DNA from: Plazaster borealis
Taxonomy: Eukaryota; Echinodermata; Asteroidea; Forcipulatida; Labidiasteridae
Assembly (NCBI GenBank): GCA_021014325.1
Contig: CM037472.1
Location: forward strand, 5,456,001 to 5,520,000
Length of the DNA: 64,000 nt
Direction of reading: 5' to 3'
This document shows positions 1-12,800 of the stretch, one piece after another. The notes beneath the pieces are model-generated. The model did no database searches and was not told the origin of the DNA. It was given only the letters and a program-made list of their open reading frames with translations. The translations under genes were made by a program, and so were the position numbers. Numbering within the stretch: position 1 is the first letter of the stretch; each line of letters opens with the position of its first letter.

Positions 1-639
1 ATGACCTTAATTACAATAACCACAATAAGTCTGCAGCTATTTTAATATTTTATTTTAGGTGCCTACACTCTTGACTCGGTGTAGCCTACAGGAACCCCTA
101 TTTGTTTTATTTATTTATTTAAAAAAAAATTCTTTAAATGACAGATACAATCAAGGAATTGGGCCTATTCCTCCTTTGTTTCATGACTGTAAGTCCACCC
201 TCAAAAAGGATGCAAATCCGCCACCTTCCTTGTCACTCACAATATATCGAACATCATAAACAAAATAAACAATTGTTTAGTTTTAGACCAAATGTTTTTG
301 ATCATATTCATAACAAGTAAAAAAGTGGCTGTCGAATATAGCATCTAACTCTACTCTACTTTGTCTCAAACCGAAAAAAACTAGAATTTCAACAACAAAA
401 AATCATTCATAAATTGTGCACAAGTTGATGTCCGGGAACTGGACAAATAAAGCCGGGGCCAAACTCAACTGGAATCTAACTGTGTAGCCCGTTATTTTAT
501 GACAAAGTAGGTGATGTATGCCCCATTAAACATGCCTACAAAAATCCGAATACAGTACAAATTTACTCCAGGCAGTGATAAATTAAGATTACAGCTGTAT
601 ACCTTTTTTAGTTTAAATAACTGTATTCTTAACACCAAG
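1..639. other. Upstream flank, no gene seen
   Basis: AT-rich sequence with only short random open frames. I see no exon of a neighbouring gene, no tRNA-like head and no clear inverted-repeat element. The upstream gene, if any, lies outside the window. Confidence 0.5.
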
Positions 640-820
640 CAGACGAGATCACGGTGCGCTTCATGGAGGCGGCCATCTTGAAAGTATCCCACAATTCCCT
701 TGTTTTGTGAAAATGGCCGCCCCCTTGAATCTGGTCGCGCCCACCGTATCTGTGAATTTGTCCGAATAAAACCCACAGTACTCTGAAGGAAATCAGTGTT
801 ATTTTGCGTGTAAAGAAAAT
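640..820 (+). promoter_or_regulatory. Probable PPP1R21 promoter/5'UTR with paired YY1-like sites
   Basis: This stretch lies directly upstream of the start codon and is richer in GC and CpG than its surroundings. It carries two YY1-type motifs in opposite orientation: GGCGGCCATCTTG at 668-680 (minus-strand AAGATGGCCGCC) and AAAATGGCCGCC at 710-721. No TATA box is evident. YY1 sites close to transcription starts are common in TATA-less housekeeping promoters, which fits this gene. The transcription start itself cannot be located, and the 5'UTR may extend further upstream or include an untranslated exon. Confidence 0.5.
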
Positions 821-871
821 ATGGCCGACATTCAAACAAAGTATCAAAAATTGGCTCAAGAATTTGCCAAG
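821..871 (+). CDS. PPP1R21: PPP1R21 coding exon 1
   Basis: Seventeen codons, MADIQTKYQKLAQEFAK, followed by a consensus donor (AAG|gtaagt). The ATG was chosen because the peptide matches the vertebrate start (GKYQKLAQEYSK) and the frame is not open upstream. The exon ends in phase 0, and its terminal Lys forms the first residue of the KLRAQ motif completed by exon 2. Confidence 0.93.
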
Positions 872-3800
872 GTAAGTAACAAAAAGGCGTTTAAAAATTG
901 GTCAGTGAAGTGTCAATCAATTTCATGATTTCAACTTGACTTGATTAAACTCCGTAATAAATTAAATGAACTTGTCATTTTTTGTCAAGTGTTTATAATT
1001 TTGTTTAAGGACAAACTTGCAAAAAGTTTTGAAAAATACTGGGGAGAACCCTGTTTATCATTTGTTCTTCTACCTATTTTGTATCTATTTTATTTGTCTC
1101 GTGTAAGTCTTATTTTGTTTATTGCTGGTTATGAATTACTCCTAGATTTTAGAACTATGAGGTTCGTTTCGCTATCTATATCTGGAGACGATAGCGAAAC
1201 GAACCTCATAGTTCTAGGAGTAGTAATGAATGATTACTTATCTAACTAACATTGTATTCAATAATGTTTGCAATTGTTTGGATTGTAAGCAGACATGGCA
1301 GAGACTGATTGTAAGAGTTAAACAAATTGTTTGCATTGTTGTTGAAAACTGATTTAAATCAATGTCATTTCCATGACGTTTTGAATAGGAATAAATGTTT
1401 GTGAACATTTCCTTCTCATTATAATAATAACTGGACTGAGTACATGCTAAACAATCTTTTGTTTGTTTTTGTGCAAATGGACTTACTGATAAAGGTTTTG
1501 AAAAAAAACCAAGAAATTAAAAGCCAATAATTAAGAAATTCTCTCTGAATTGAAAATGATAGCTCCCCCCCCCCCAGTTGTCACTCACATCCCTAGCTAG
1601 CTGCAATAACCGTCCCTCTTGGTCACATTAGTCGACTGGCCCAATTGTTGTAAAACTGCATTCCTCAAAACAAACCAACAAACAAACACCCCAACACCCC
1701 AACAAACAAACAACAATGGAAATAAGTCTATGTTATTGGCTTTTTTTGGCTATCCTTGGATAATTTTGTGCAGTATTTCTATCTTGTGTTCTATTTTGGT
1801 TTATCTTATTTCATTGTCTTTTCTCCTGTTGTACAGTTGTGTATGTATTTTTGGCATGTTCTTGCTGTATTTGTATCCAAATAAATTCAATCAATCTAAA
1901 CAAAAAACAAGCACACCAACTCCTCTCTTTTACCACTGAGTCTTTTTTTAAAGTTTGAGACTCTACCATATACAAATAAAATAGACAGACGATTAAATTG
2001 AACAATGTATAAAGGAATTAAGGCTTAACAAGGGAATAAATAAAAACAAACTGCACAAATCTAAATAGAAACTGAAAACTTTGATCACAGTAAAACAAAA
2101 ATTGAGATGGTGCATAGGTTGAGTTTGTCTTAAAGACACTGGACACCTTTGGTAATTGTCAAAGACCAGTCGTCTCACTTGGTGTATCTCAACATATGCA
2201 CAAAATAACAAACCTGTGAAAATTTGAACTCAATTGGTCATCAAAGTTACAAGATAATAATGGAAGAAAAAACACCCTTGTCACACGAAGTTGTATGCTT
2301 TCAGATGCTTGATTTCGAGACCTCACGCGTGAGGTCTCAAAATGAATTCAAATATTTTACTGAGAAATTACTTTTTTCTCAAAAACGACGTTACTTCAGA
2401 AGGAGCCGTTTCTCACGATGTTTTATACTATCAAGTATCAAGTTTTTATGCTAACAATTATTTTGAGTAATTACCAATAGTGTCCAGTGCCTTTAAATGC
2501 AGTTTTTGGTCAGGCATATGTATTATTGTACATCGTTGTTCAGAGACAGACTGTTAAATACGATTCAAAATACTGTTGAGGGATCTAGCATGACACAGGG
2601 ATCCATTTTGGACCTTTTTTTATTTGGTATGAGTGTGAGGTTGCTGCCACAATGCTTACCACAGAATTGTCATTTGCACATAAAAATACATCATGTCCAA
2701 TGTGTCTTTTAAGGAAGGCAAAGGAAAACAGGGTAACTCAATCCCCACATAAACTGGAGGGAATGGACCCTTACAAATGATGATTTTAATCGACTATGTA
2801 AGTTGGAACTTGGATCCTGTAAAATAAAGGTTTGTGATAGAAACATTACACCACAAAATCTTTTGTTTTTTGCAGCTTCGAGCTCAGAATCAAGTATTGA
2901 AGAAGGCAGTTGTAGATGAACAAGGCAAACAGAATGTCTTAAAGGTATGTAGATTAAACAATCCAAACAAAGTACCATATTTGAATCGCATATGGATGTA
3001 TTTATGTAAATATACTACTTAACCCTCCTATTGTCTGACCATTTCATATCATCCACTGTGGTTTTGAATGATGGACAAAATATGCCAGCCTACAATACTA
3101 TATCATGTGGTGAATACATTACATACTAAACAGTCAACCCTCCTACTGTCTGACTATTCAATATCATCCACTGTGGTTTTGAATGATAGACAAAATATGC
3201 CAACCTGCAATACTATATCATGTGGTGAATGCATTAAATAGTAAATAGTCAACCCTCCTACTGTCTGACTATTCAATATCATCCACTGTGAATGACAGGT
3301 AAACTATGCCAGCCTGTAATACTATAGGCCTATCATTTGGTGAATGCATTACACAAAAAACAGTCAACCCTCCTACTGTCTGACCATTCAATATCATCCA
3401 CTGTGGTTTTGAATGATAGACAAACTATGGCAGCCTGTAATATGAAAGCATGTAGTGAATGAATCCTACACATGGTCAGCCCTCCTACTGTTTGACCATT
3501 CAATATCATCCACTATGGTTTTGAATGATAGACAAACTATGCCAGCCTGCAATATGATATCATGTGGTGAATGCATCCACAAAGATGTACACAGTAGTTC
3601 TGTGCACAGTTGTGCCACCATTCACAATCTGCTTGAATGGTTTCAAATGGTTGGTCAACTACCTGGAAAATATAACCCAGAGTACGGACGGCTAAAAAGT
3701 ATAATCAATTATTGATATTGATACTAAGAATAAGTGATTGAATTTTAAAATTGAAACTTATCTTTATTATTTTGATGTCAGTGACAATTATGCTGAACAA

Positions 3801-6800
3801 TTATTCTTCTGAAATGCTGCCATGTGCACTACAATTTCTGAGCTGTACAACTCTCTGATTTTGCAGAAAGTTCCCTAAAAATCAACCAATCACTCCATGT
3901 TCTGATGAACCAATTCGAAAAATCTCCCTGATTATGGAAACTTTTCTCCTATAATAATATTGAATGTATTTCTAAATATCTCCCTAATTGTTGCACAAAA
4001 TCTCCCTGATTGCAAGATGCAAATGTTGGCTTCTCTGCAATTGTCCTTAAAGGGATTGTATACCTTTGGTAATTGGAACCCACTGTTTGTTTCAATCTTA
4101 CATAGTTCTAGATATATACCATAAAACTAACCTTTGAAAATTTCATTTCAAAAGGTGGTAGCGTTTTTGAGATATTGCCGAAAATCTGGAGAGGTTATGT
4201 TCATGCAGGAAGAATAATCTGCAATTGGAATACACAATCTGAGAAACGTTACTGTAATGCTTCTCAGATTAAACATTTTTTGGGATAAAAAGTGATATCT
4301 TTTTCTAAAACCGCAGTACTTCGAAGTGAAAAGTTTCTCAAAATGCATTATACTATCCAAAGCTGCTGTACTTCTTACCAAGTAAGTTTTTATTGCCATT
4401 AATTTTCAGAGTCATTTCCAAACGTATACAGACCCTGTAAATGCAGTTCTAATTTAAATTTTGCTAAATAAAAATGAGAGTATTAACGTTCTTATTATTT
4501 GGGGAATTCTACACAGGATGGTGTGAAGGAGAAAGATCAGAAACTCCGCAAGTCTGAACAGGAGATTGACAGTCTATCATTCCGCAACCAACAACTGACC
4601 AAAAGGGTGAATGTTCTTCAAGATGAACTTGAGGCGGCTGAAGGAAAAGGCAAAAAGAACAAGGTATAGACCATGTTTACTTAATTGACATCGTAAACCG
4701 CCCTCTATTGAAATCTGCATGCTTTTTTTGCATAAGTTTGGCTGAGGAGTGACGTCCAAGGCGATCTGACCTTTGACATCAATCCTAATCCAAATGTATG
4801 TTAGAGGGTTTACATAACATTGGTAAGAGTAAAAATATAATTGGTCACAGATTTGCACATAACTTACATGGTATAAAGATGGTCATGGTGGGAAACTTCC
4901 CTTGAAATAATTTTGCTTGAAATGCAATAGACCTTTATCATGGTGCGGCCATCTTGGTTTTCTCCTACTCAAATCAATGTATCCAAAACCAAGGCTGGAA
5001 GGAGAAATAGTCTGGTTCCTTTATAATACAAAGAATATCAGCATTCATTACTGCTATTGGATACAAGGAGAATGACCAAGATGGTGGCAGAATGATAGTG
5101 GTCTATAGTCTTTGAGAAATGAGTAAATCAATTGGTTTTGATCCCACGAGTCCAAAACTCAATGTTTGAAAACAGTGAAAACTTGTAACGTTTTTTCCCA
5201 CTTTTTTTCACGTGACTCCTATGACCGATTGAGCTTAAACTTTCATAGGTTTGTTATTTCATGTATATGTTGGGTCACATCAAGTGTGGATACTGGTCTT
5301 TGACAATTACCAATGTGACACATGTGCTTTAAAAACAATGCCTGCGCACACTGGCAGGCAGACATTTAATGTTTTTGGGTTTCTCTGTGATGTCAGAGGG
5401 CGCATCATCCATTGACCCAGTTCATTGACGTCATCATCACAATATTCTCAGTTGCGCCATTTCAGGAGTCAATGTGTTATACAGTGAAGTGCGCATTTTA
5501 GGCAACGCACGATTTTTTGTTTTGACCGGCGGCTTGGTTTAGCCGTTAAGGAGATTTGGAAATGGGTTTCAATGTTTGTATAGATTGAATGGTTAACCGA
5601 TAAAATGTCCCAACCCCATACCATAGGTCCTTGTGGTTGATATTTATAAGCAGTTTGGGACATCTAGATCGTTTTTCTTATTTGATAAAGCGCAACAATT
5701 AACAGGGCTCGACTTTTGGTGGAAAATCCACAAGACCGCAAGGCTTGTAGCTCAAAATATTTACCAGACCATAATTTGTTTTACAAGACCAGGTTCAAAA
5801 TGAGATCAAAACTTGCTGACACAGTATTTAGCGTGATTTCAACTGTTTGAATAAATACTGAGACATGTAAGAGAAGATTTATCTCCTTTGTCTTTCATAT
5901 TAAGTATACTTCGTTACTCAACGGAATTGAAAGGTATTTCTCAGACCCAAAGTCAACATTTGAACATAATTTGTGTTGTTGCTACACAGTGAGATATTGT
6001 TATTCAATTGAAAAACCACAAGACAGCCGTACTTGTTTGGTCTTGAGTTTACTGGCCCCATGCTAAAATCACTGGCCTCGGTCCTGTGGTCCAAGGTAAA
6101 ATTAGAGCCCTGACTTATACCTAACCCTTTACCTCCATAGGCCGATCATGGTGTATCAAATAGAGGTGCAGCACCTGGTGTTATGAATGAAGAACTCCGC
6201 AGTAAAATTGAAGAAAACGAGAGGCTACATAAAGAGGTCAGATTATATCAACCTTTTGATATTTGAACTTTATTTTGTTTGTTTTTCGGGAGGAGGGTAC
6301 CTGTTGGGAGGAGGGTTAGTATGTATCTTGTATGAACACCAGGGCATTTTTCTACAGTTTACTTGCATCGTAAAATTCAATATTTATTTTAAATCTTTAT
6401 TTCCTTAAGTACGTTGTTGTGATTTAGTTTTACCCATGCACCAATGTGTGTAAAGCACTGTATACTCAGTACTTCACCGAGGTCTGTGAAAAAAATTCAC
6501 CGGCATATTACTTGGGTGTGATTTGAACCCACGACCTTTGCCATTCTAGAGCAGATGTCTTACCACTAGACAACCGAGATTGTATGGGTAAAACCAAATA
6601 ATATTTTGTATCCCCGATGCAAATTTTTCTATGATAATAATAATAACTAGTTCTTTCAAACACAATATCAACCTCTACCCCTGCAGGTACCCATTTATAC
6701 CCCTGGGTGAAGCGAAGCATTTATAGTAAAGTATCTTGCTCAAGGATACAAGTGCCATGACCGGGATTCGAACCCACACCTCGATGACTAAACCATCGGA

Positions 6801-9800
6801 ACTTGAATTCGATGCTCTAAACCACTCGGCCACATGACACCTACATTGGGAAGCTCACTCTAGTTTGGCAACGCATTTTTTTCTTAATTTGTTTGTAGGG
6901 AGGCATCAGCCCATGTTGTGCAGTATGAACTGTTTCCCCGCACATAAAGTCTTATGACCCAGATAAAAGTAACTTAGATAAGATGCAGAACGTTTGGATT
7001 TTGTTGACAGCTCCAATCCTCCAAAGAAATATCAAACACACTGTCTAAGTCAGAGAAAAGGCATTTTTACCTCCTCCCCAAATCACCTGTGCATATTTTG
7101 ATCGCCGCAATAGAAATAAAGTGCACAAAAATCCCTAAAAAAACTGGTTTATTAAAACACCAATTTTGATGAAATATTTACAGACGGATTGTTAGTTGTC
7201 TTGTTGAAAAACTAGGTGTTATTTGAGTTAATTTTCTCTTCCAAAACAAATTGTACTTCCTATTAAAGATTCAGTTTACATTAAATATCTTTCTTTAAAG
7301 GTATTATACAGGATTGGTGAAGCTGACAAATATTTGCAGACAGTGTTCATGTTTTGTGTGGTCAACCATACACATGCAATAGTTTGGACTTAACCCGTTG
7401 TGTGAGTCAGGAGAAAATAGTGAAAAGCCATGCACAATTTTCAGCATGTAGCATATTGTACTTAATCAGCTGTTGCATTTTTGAAGGTGTTCAGATACAG
7501 TTTTTTTGAATATGACTTCATTACAGAGGAAAATATTTCACTGAAAAAATTATTTTGTTATGAACTTCATAATCAAAAAGCTTTCAGACTAAAATTAAAC
7601 AACAATGTTTTTTATCCTTTATCGATCCTGTTGAATACCTCTAATTTCACTGATCATCATACCTTTAACAATAATTCCTCCTTCAGCGCCTTGAGGCGGA
7701 ACCGATCTGCAACTGTTTGCGCTTCATAAATATCTCTTTATTATTATTATGTTTTAATGTCACAGGTTTATGAGTCCACCAATACCCACCAGCAGGCTGT
7801 GATGCAGCTCCAAGATAAACTGATGGCCCTAGAGGGCAGGGCCAGCCAACATCAGAACGTCTTGGAGACAGCTACCAAGAAACACCAAGAGACAGTGGAG
7901 AGGCTACAGCAAGAAAAGGCCATGCTGGAGGTCAAACTACAGGCACAAGAAAAAGAGGTTTGTACCGCCCTAAAGGCTCTTTCACACGAGCACCAGTAAC
8001 AAAGGTCCTCGGTAATGTGTGCCGGTTGTCTGTCGCTTCATTCGATTGCCATTATTTAACAAGCTTTCATATGAGTTCTTAAAACACAAATTTACCAACG
8101 TCCATTGTTTTTCAGGGTGGGGGTAAAAGTCATGATTATTGTTATTTGGTTTACCCGTACACCGATGTGTGTAAAGCACTGTATACTCAGTACTTTCCCC
8201 GAGTCCTGTGAAAAAAAATCACAGGCATATTACTCGGGTGGGATTCGAACCCACGACTTTTGCCAATCTAGAGCAGATGTCTTACCAACTAGACCACCGA
8301 GATTGCCCGGTAGCTAGAGGCAGTTCGAATCCTATACGGGTAAAACCAAATAACAATATTCTTTATCCCCGATGCAAATTTAACATCTATTAAAAAGTCA
8401 TGATTGTTTATTCACTAAAAAAATTTCTTCTACTAGTAACACGTTCTGTGCATGAGAATAATGATATCACCATAGCAAGGGTCCTTATTGGGACAGTAAT
8501 CGTTTCAAACTAAATATCATGGTGATTTTAACATGGTTGCTATTTTTTGGGGGAGGAGGTCTGGATCTCTGTTAAAAATAACAAGGGTCCTTGGTTATTA
8601 TTTAAGGATAGCTTTCACACCACTGAAATTTGCTATTTTTTCACATTGATGTGATTTTTGTCTGACCAAACCTCTAGATTTCTATTTGAGGTGATGTAGA
8701 GAGTCTGTAAACCTCTACAATATAACGCCATTTATATTTTGGGGGATTCATCTTCACACCAAGAGAGGTCTGTTGTGCATTACTCACGAATTTTAACTTG
8801 TTCATACAATCAAATTCCATCTATCAAAGTGTCCAAGCTTGATGTATTGATGTCAGTGGAAACAATTTAATGGATATTGAAAATGGTGAAGGCTAACATT
8901 GACTTTGTTTCAGCCTCGCTACCATGGGCAGCGTGCTGTATCGATACCTCTCGTCACTAACCCCTGGTGGGGATGTGCTAAAAAACAGTGCCGATTGGTT
9001 CCAAAAAGTGACTGCTCTTCCCGCACGCTTGTTAAGAATGTCTGAGCACTTGTAGGACGCTTAGTACACGTGCGTGAAAATGCAAGTCTTTTGATGCGAT
9101 TCCATTTCAAATGAACCACGTTTCTGCACTGTCACCCCTAAAGTGCATACAGTGGACATGTCACAAGATCAAAGAAGAATGTGAGGGGACCAGTTGCTCT
9201 TTGACTTGATACCCCTTTTGTGTTTTTAAACTTGGACCTTGGCGTAGAGTGGATCGACCACAGGCCTAATGAAAATGTCTTATGTACTGGCACATTTTAA
9301 TACCAATACCAGGGGTTATTTTCGAGCAGTGCGTGCTGGACAAAAAATGGCACAGCGAAATTGATCACTCCTGGGAAGGAGGTTGACTTTGTTTCCATGT
9401 AGACAAGCATTCAAATTTATATTTTAAAACACTTCAAATAAAAGTGAAAATGTCTGTTTAATCCAGGCACGAGAAGCTACAATAAAGGCTGAAAAGAGTA
9501 CTCAAAAGCTGGAGTCACTTCAGGAAGAGCTAGGGGGCAAAGTAGCCTGGATGACACATATTATACAGACCAAATTACCCTTCAATGATACAGGTGAGTC
9601 TCAGGGTGCAAGACTTATAAGACCCCTTAGGTTATGGCTGGGGTGATAAGCAGGCACTCAATGAATGAAAAAGTCTTGCGTCATGCCTGGATGGCATCTA
9701 AATATTAAGTGTTCATCTAGACAATATATGTAAATTCTAATGAAGACAATTGCACTAAATATGTCTGTTAATAACAAACAATTTGCCCTCATTGCTGCTG

Positions 9801-12800
9801 ACTACCATATCCACAACATCAATAATAAATTTACAAATCATAATGATACTGTTGTGCAGCACAGTTATACCATGTCAGATATATTGCAGAGGAATTTACG
9901 ACACTTCATATATGCTGTATGCTATATATAAACCCTTGATATAAAGAGATATTTGTGTACTTTTTTGCTTCAGAAAAGCGTGAGCTGAATGCTTTGAATG
10001 TTCCAACTCATGACAGGAAACACCAGGTAAGAAGACACACAGTGTGCGTTCGATTAGCTTCCCCGGGTCGACCCAGGTGTCCCCCCGTTGCGTTTGAATA
10101 GCTTTAACTTCATTCTCGGGGCTCACCCAGGTCAGCCCCAAGTACCCTGCTTGTGGAGCGGGTCACTTGGGGCTGACCGAGGTGCATGACGTCACGACAA
10201 AAAACTTTCTCAATGGCCACCATTTTGTTTGTACTTCAGTGGGACACTTTCAGTAAGTTTGATACACATTTTCACCCTTAAAACAGCAACTTTGTGAGTT
10301 TTGAGTATTTTTATATTCGAGGACGAGAACTTGTGTATCAACCTAGGCTTGTACAACAATTTAACGTTGCAGTTTTACCTTGAGAATAATTATTTTACGA
10401 TCTTTTCGTGAATCCACGGACGTAATGCACAACATGGAAGTAGTTCCGGGTTGGCTGTCCCAAGATGCATTGGTGTGAATGCTGGGGGAAGTTGACGTTC
10501 GATTAGCTCATGGCAGGGGCTCACCCGGATGAAGACACTGGGGTCGACCCGGGAAAGCTTATCGAACGCACCTACAGTGTGTCGTAAAACAACAAATTAC
10601 TAAGTTTCAATAAAACCGTCACCACCCAAAGTTCACCGAAAACCATGTCTTGGTTTGACTTGAATATGATGGATTTGGTACTACATGCCTAAATCACCTA
10701 CTCTTACCTTCAAAAGTTCTTTAAACTAAACATTTTTATTGGATAACCTTTGATGATAAGTTCTTGTTTTGTCAAAAACAGCTAAATGTTAAAATTTCTG
10801 CCCCTCACCGTGACTAACACATAAGGCCTGTCAAACTTTCACAAACCAAAGTGTGTTGATTTTGTTAGACGAAAAGGTAATTACCGGAAAGACATGGAAA
10901 AATTGTTGTCTTGTTTTACTTTTTATGTGAATCAGGTGTCTTGCTCAACGATTTACACAATTTCCCTCACAAGACAGCATGACATAATGATGTAGAACAT
11001 ACTTATTAAATATTTACAACTAAACGGAAAGTGAATACTGAAATTCTGACAAGGTCCCTTGATAATGTAAACGCATCTTAAATCCGACCGTGCCGTTTCC
11101 GAGACTATCGCACTAAACTCACCTAGCATCTTCGTCGTTTTCAGGTTTCAGTTTATGTTTTTTATCCACTAAGTGAAAGTAGTAGTCCCAACCGATTTCC
11201 TACCTTCCGCCCAGGTAGTAGTTAAGAAGCAAGACAGTTTCAGAACTTGGTAGTCTCCCGAATTCCGAAATCTACTCTGCGGCAGTAGAATAGTCTCCCG
11301 AATTCTGAAATCTACTCTGCAGCAGTAGAATACATAGCAAGACAAGTTCTCAAAGAACTTGGCGTGTAGTGACCAAGCGGATAAGAGCACCGAACTCAAG
11401 CTCTGGTGTTTCTGATCAGCAGAGTGTGGGTTTGAATCCCAGTCGTGACACTTGTGTCCTTAAGCAAGACACTTAACCACATGCTTCGTCCTTCGGATGG
11501 GACGTAAAGCCGTTGGTCCTGTGTGTTGTGTAATGCACGTAAAAGAACCCAGTGCACTTATCGTAAAGAGAAGGGGTTCGCCTCGGTGTTCCTGGTTTGA
11601 TCGGCAGCATATTGCGCCACAGCACCTTGTAAACCATTGCATGGTGCTATAAATGACTAGGCCTCATACTTCAAACGTAGCTCCACATATACCTTTCAGG
11701 AAAAATTTGTAGTCTCGCGCCAGGAGTGTCAAGTCTGACAGACATGGCGCATTACAAATGTTCGCTATTATTATTAAAGAACAAAATCTACACAGGAAGG
11801 TAGATATACACGTGGTGTTACCGCAAACCGAATATGCATTGATACCTCACCATGCAATGCCTCAAATCCCATATATGTATGTTTACTCTTCGACAGATGA
11901 AAACCAAGGAGATTATAGGTCAGGCTCACACCTTAGTGAAGGAACTATGCTCCGGCTTGTCCAATCTACACACCTACACAGAGCAGAGATCCAAAATCTT
12001 CCCCATTGATTCCTCCACAGGTCCCATCAGTATGGTCAATCAGAAGGTGAGTTTCATGTACTGGGGATATTTTCAGTAGACCCTTTATTGTGTGTTGTGG
12101 TTAAGAGCACCAGACTCAATTTCTATTTCTATTTCTATGATGGTTCTCTTCAAAGCCTGTTCAGCATCTAGATGAGGCATAAGCGCATTGGATGCCAGAC
12201 ACACCGGGGCGAACCCCTTCTCTTAGTGATAAGTGTGTACTGGGGTCTTTTACATGCATTGATAGTTTTTATAACAACACACGGGACCTACGGCTTTACG
12301 TCCTATCCGAAGGACGAAGCAATAATGGTTAAGTGTCTTGCTTTAGGACACTGACGACAGGGACTCGAACTCACACTCTGCTGATCAGAAACACCAGACC
12401 TTGAGTTTGATGCTGTTAACTGCTTGGCCACAACAGGCCATCAAGCGGTGGTGTTTTTTCATCAGCAGAGTGTGAGTTCGAGTCCCGGTCGTGGCACTTG
12501 TGTCCTTGAGGAAGATACTTCACCATAACTGCTTTGTCCTTCAGATGGGACATTAAGCCGTAGGTCCCGTGTACTAGGATTGGTAGTGCACGAGAAAAAA
12601 ACCAGAATACTTATCGTGGAAGAGTAGGGGTTAACCCTGGTGTTTCTGGTTCACATAGCAACCACCCTTGTTTACAGGTTTCCTCTGGCTTGGTCATTGC
12701 TGAGATCCTGGCATGTTAATCCGAACGTCGCAGGTTCAACTCCTGCGCTAGTCAAATTTTCTTTATTCAACCCAAAATTATTTAAGATTTACCGGGCCAG

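Noticed and set aside
8913..9042. Acceptor-like TTTCAG followed by a 43-codon frame starting PRYHGQRAV
   Set aside because: Inserting it would break the direct match of exon 5 to exon 6 with the vertebrate protein; probably a dispersed repeat.
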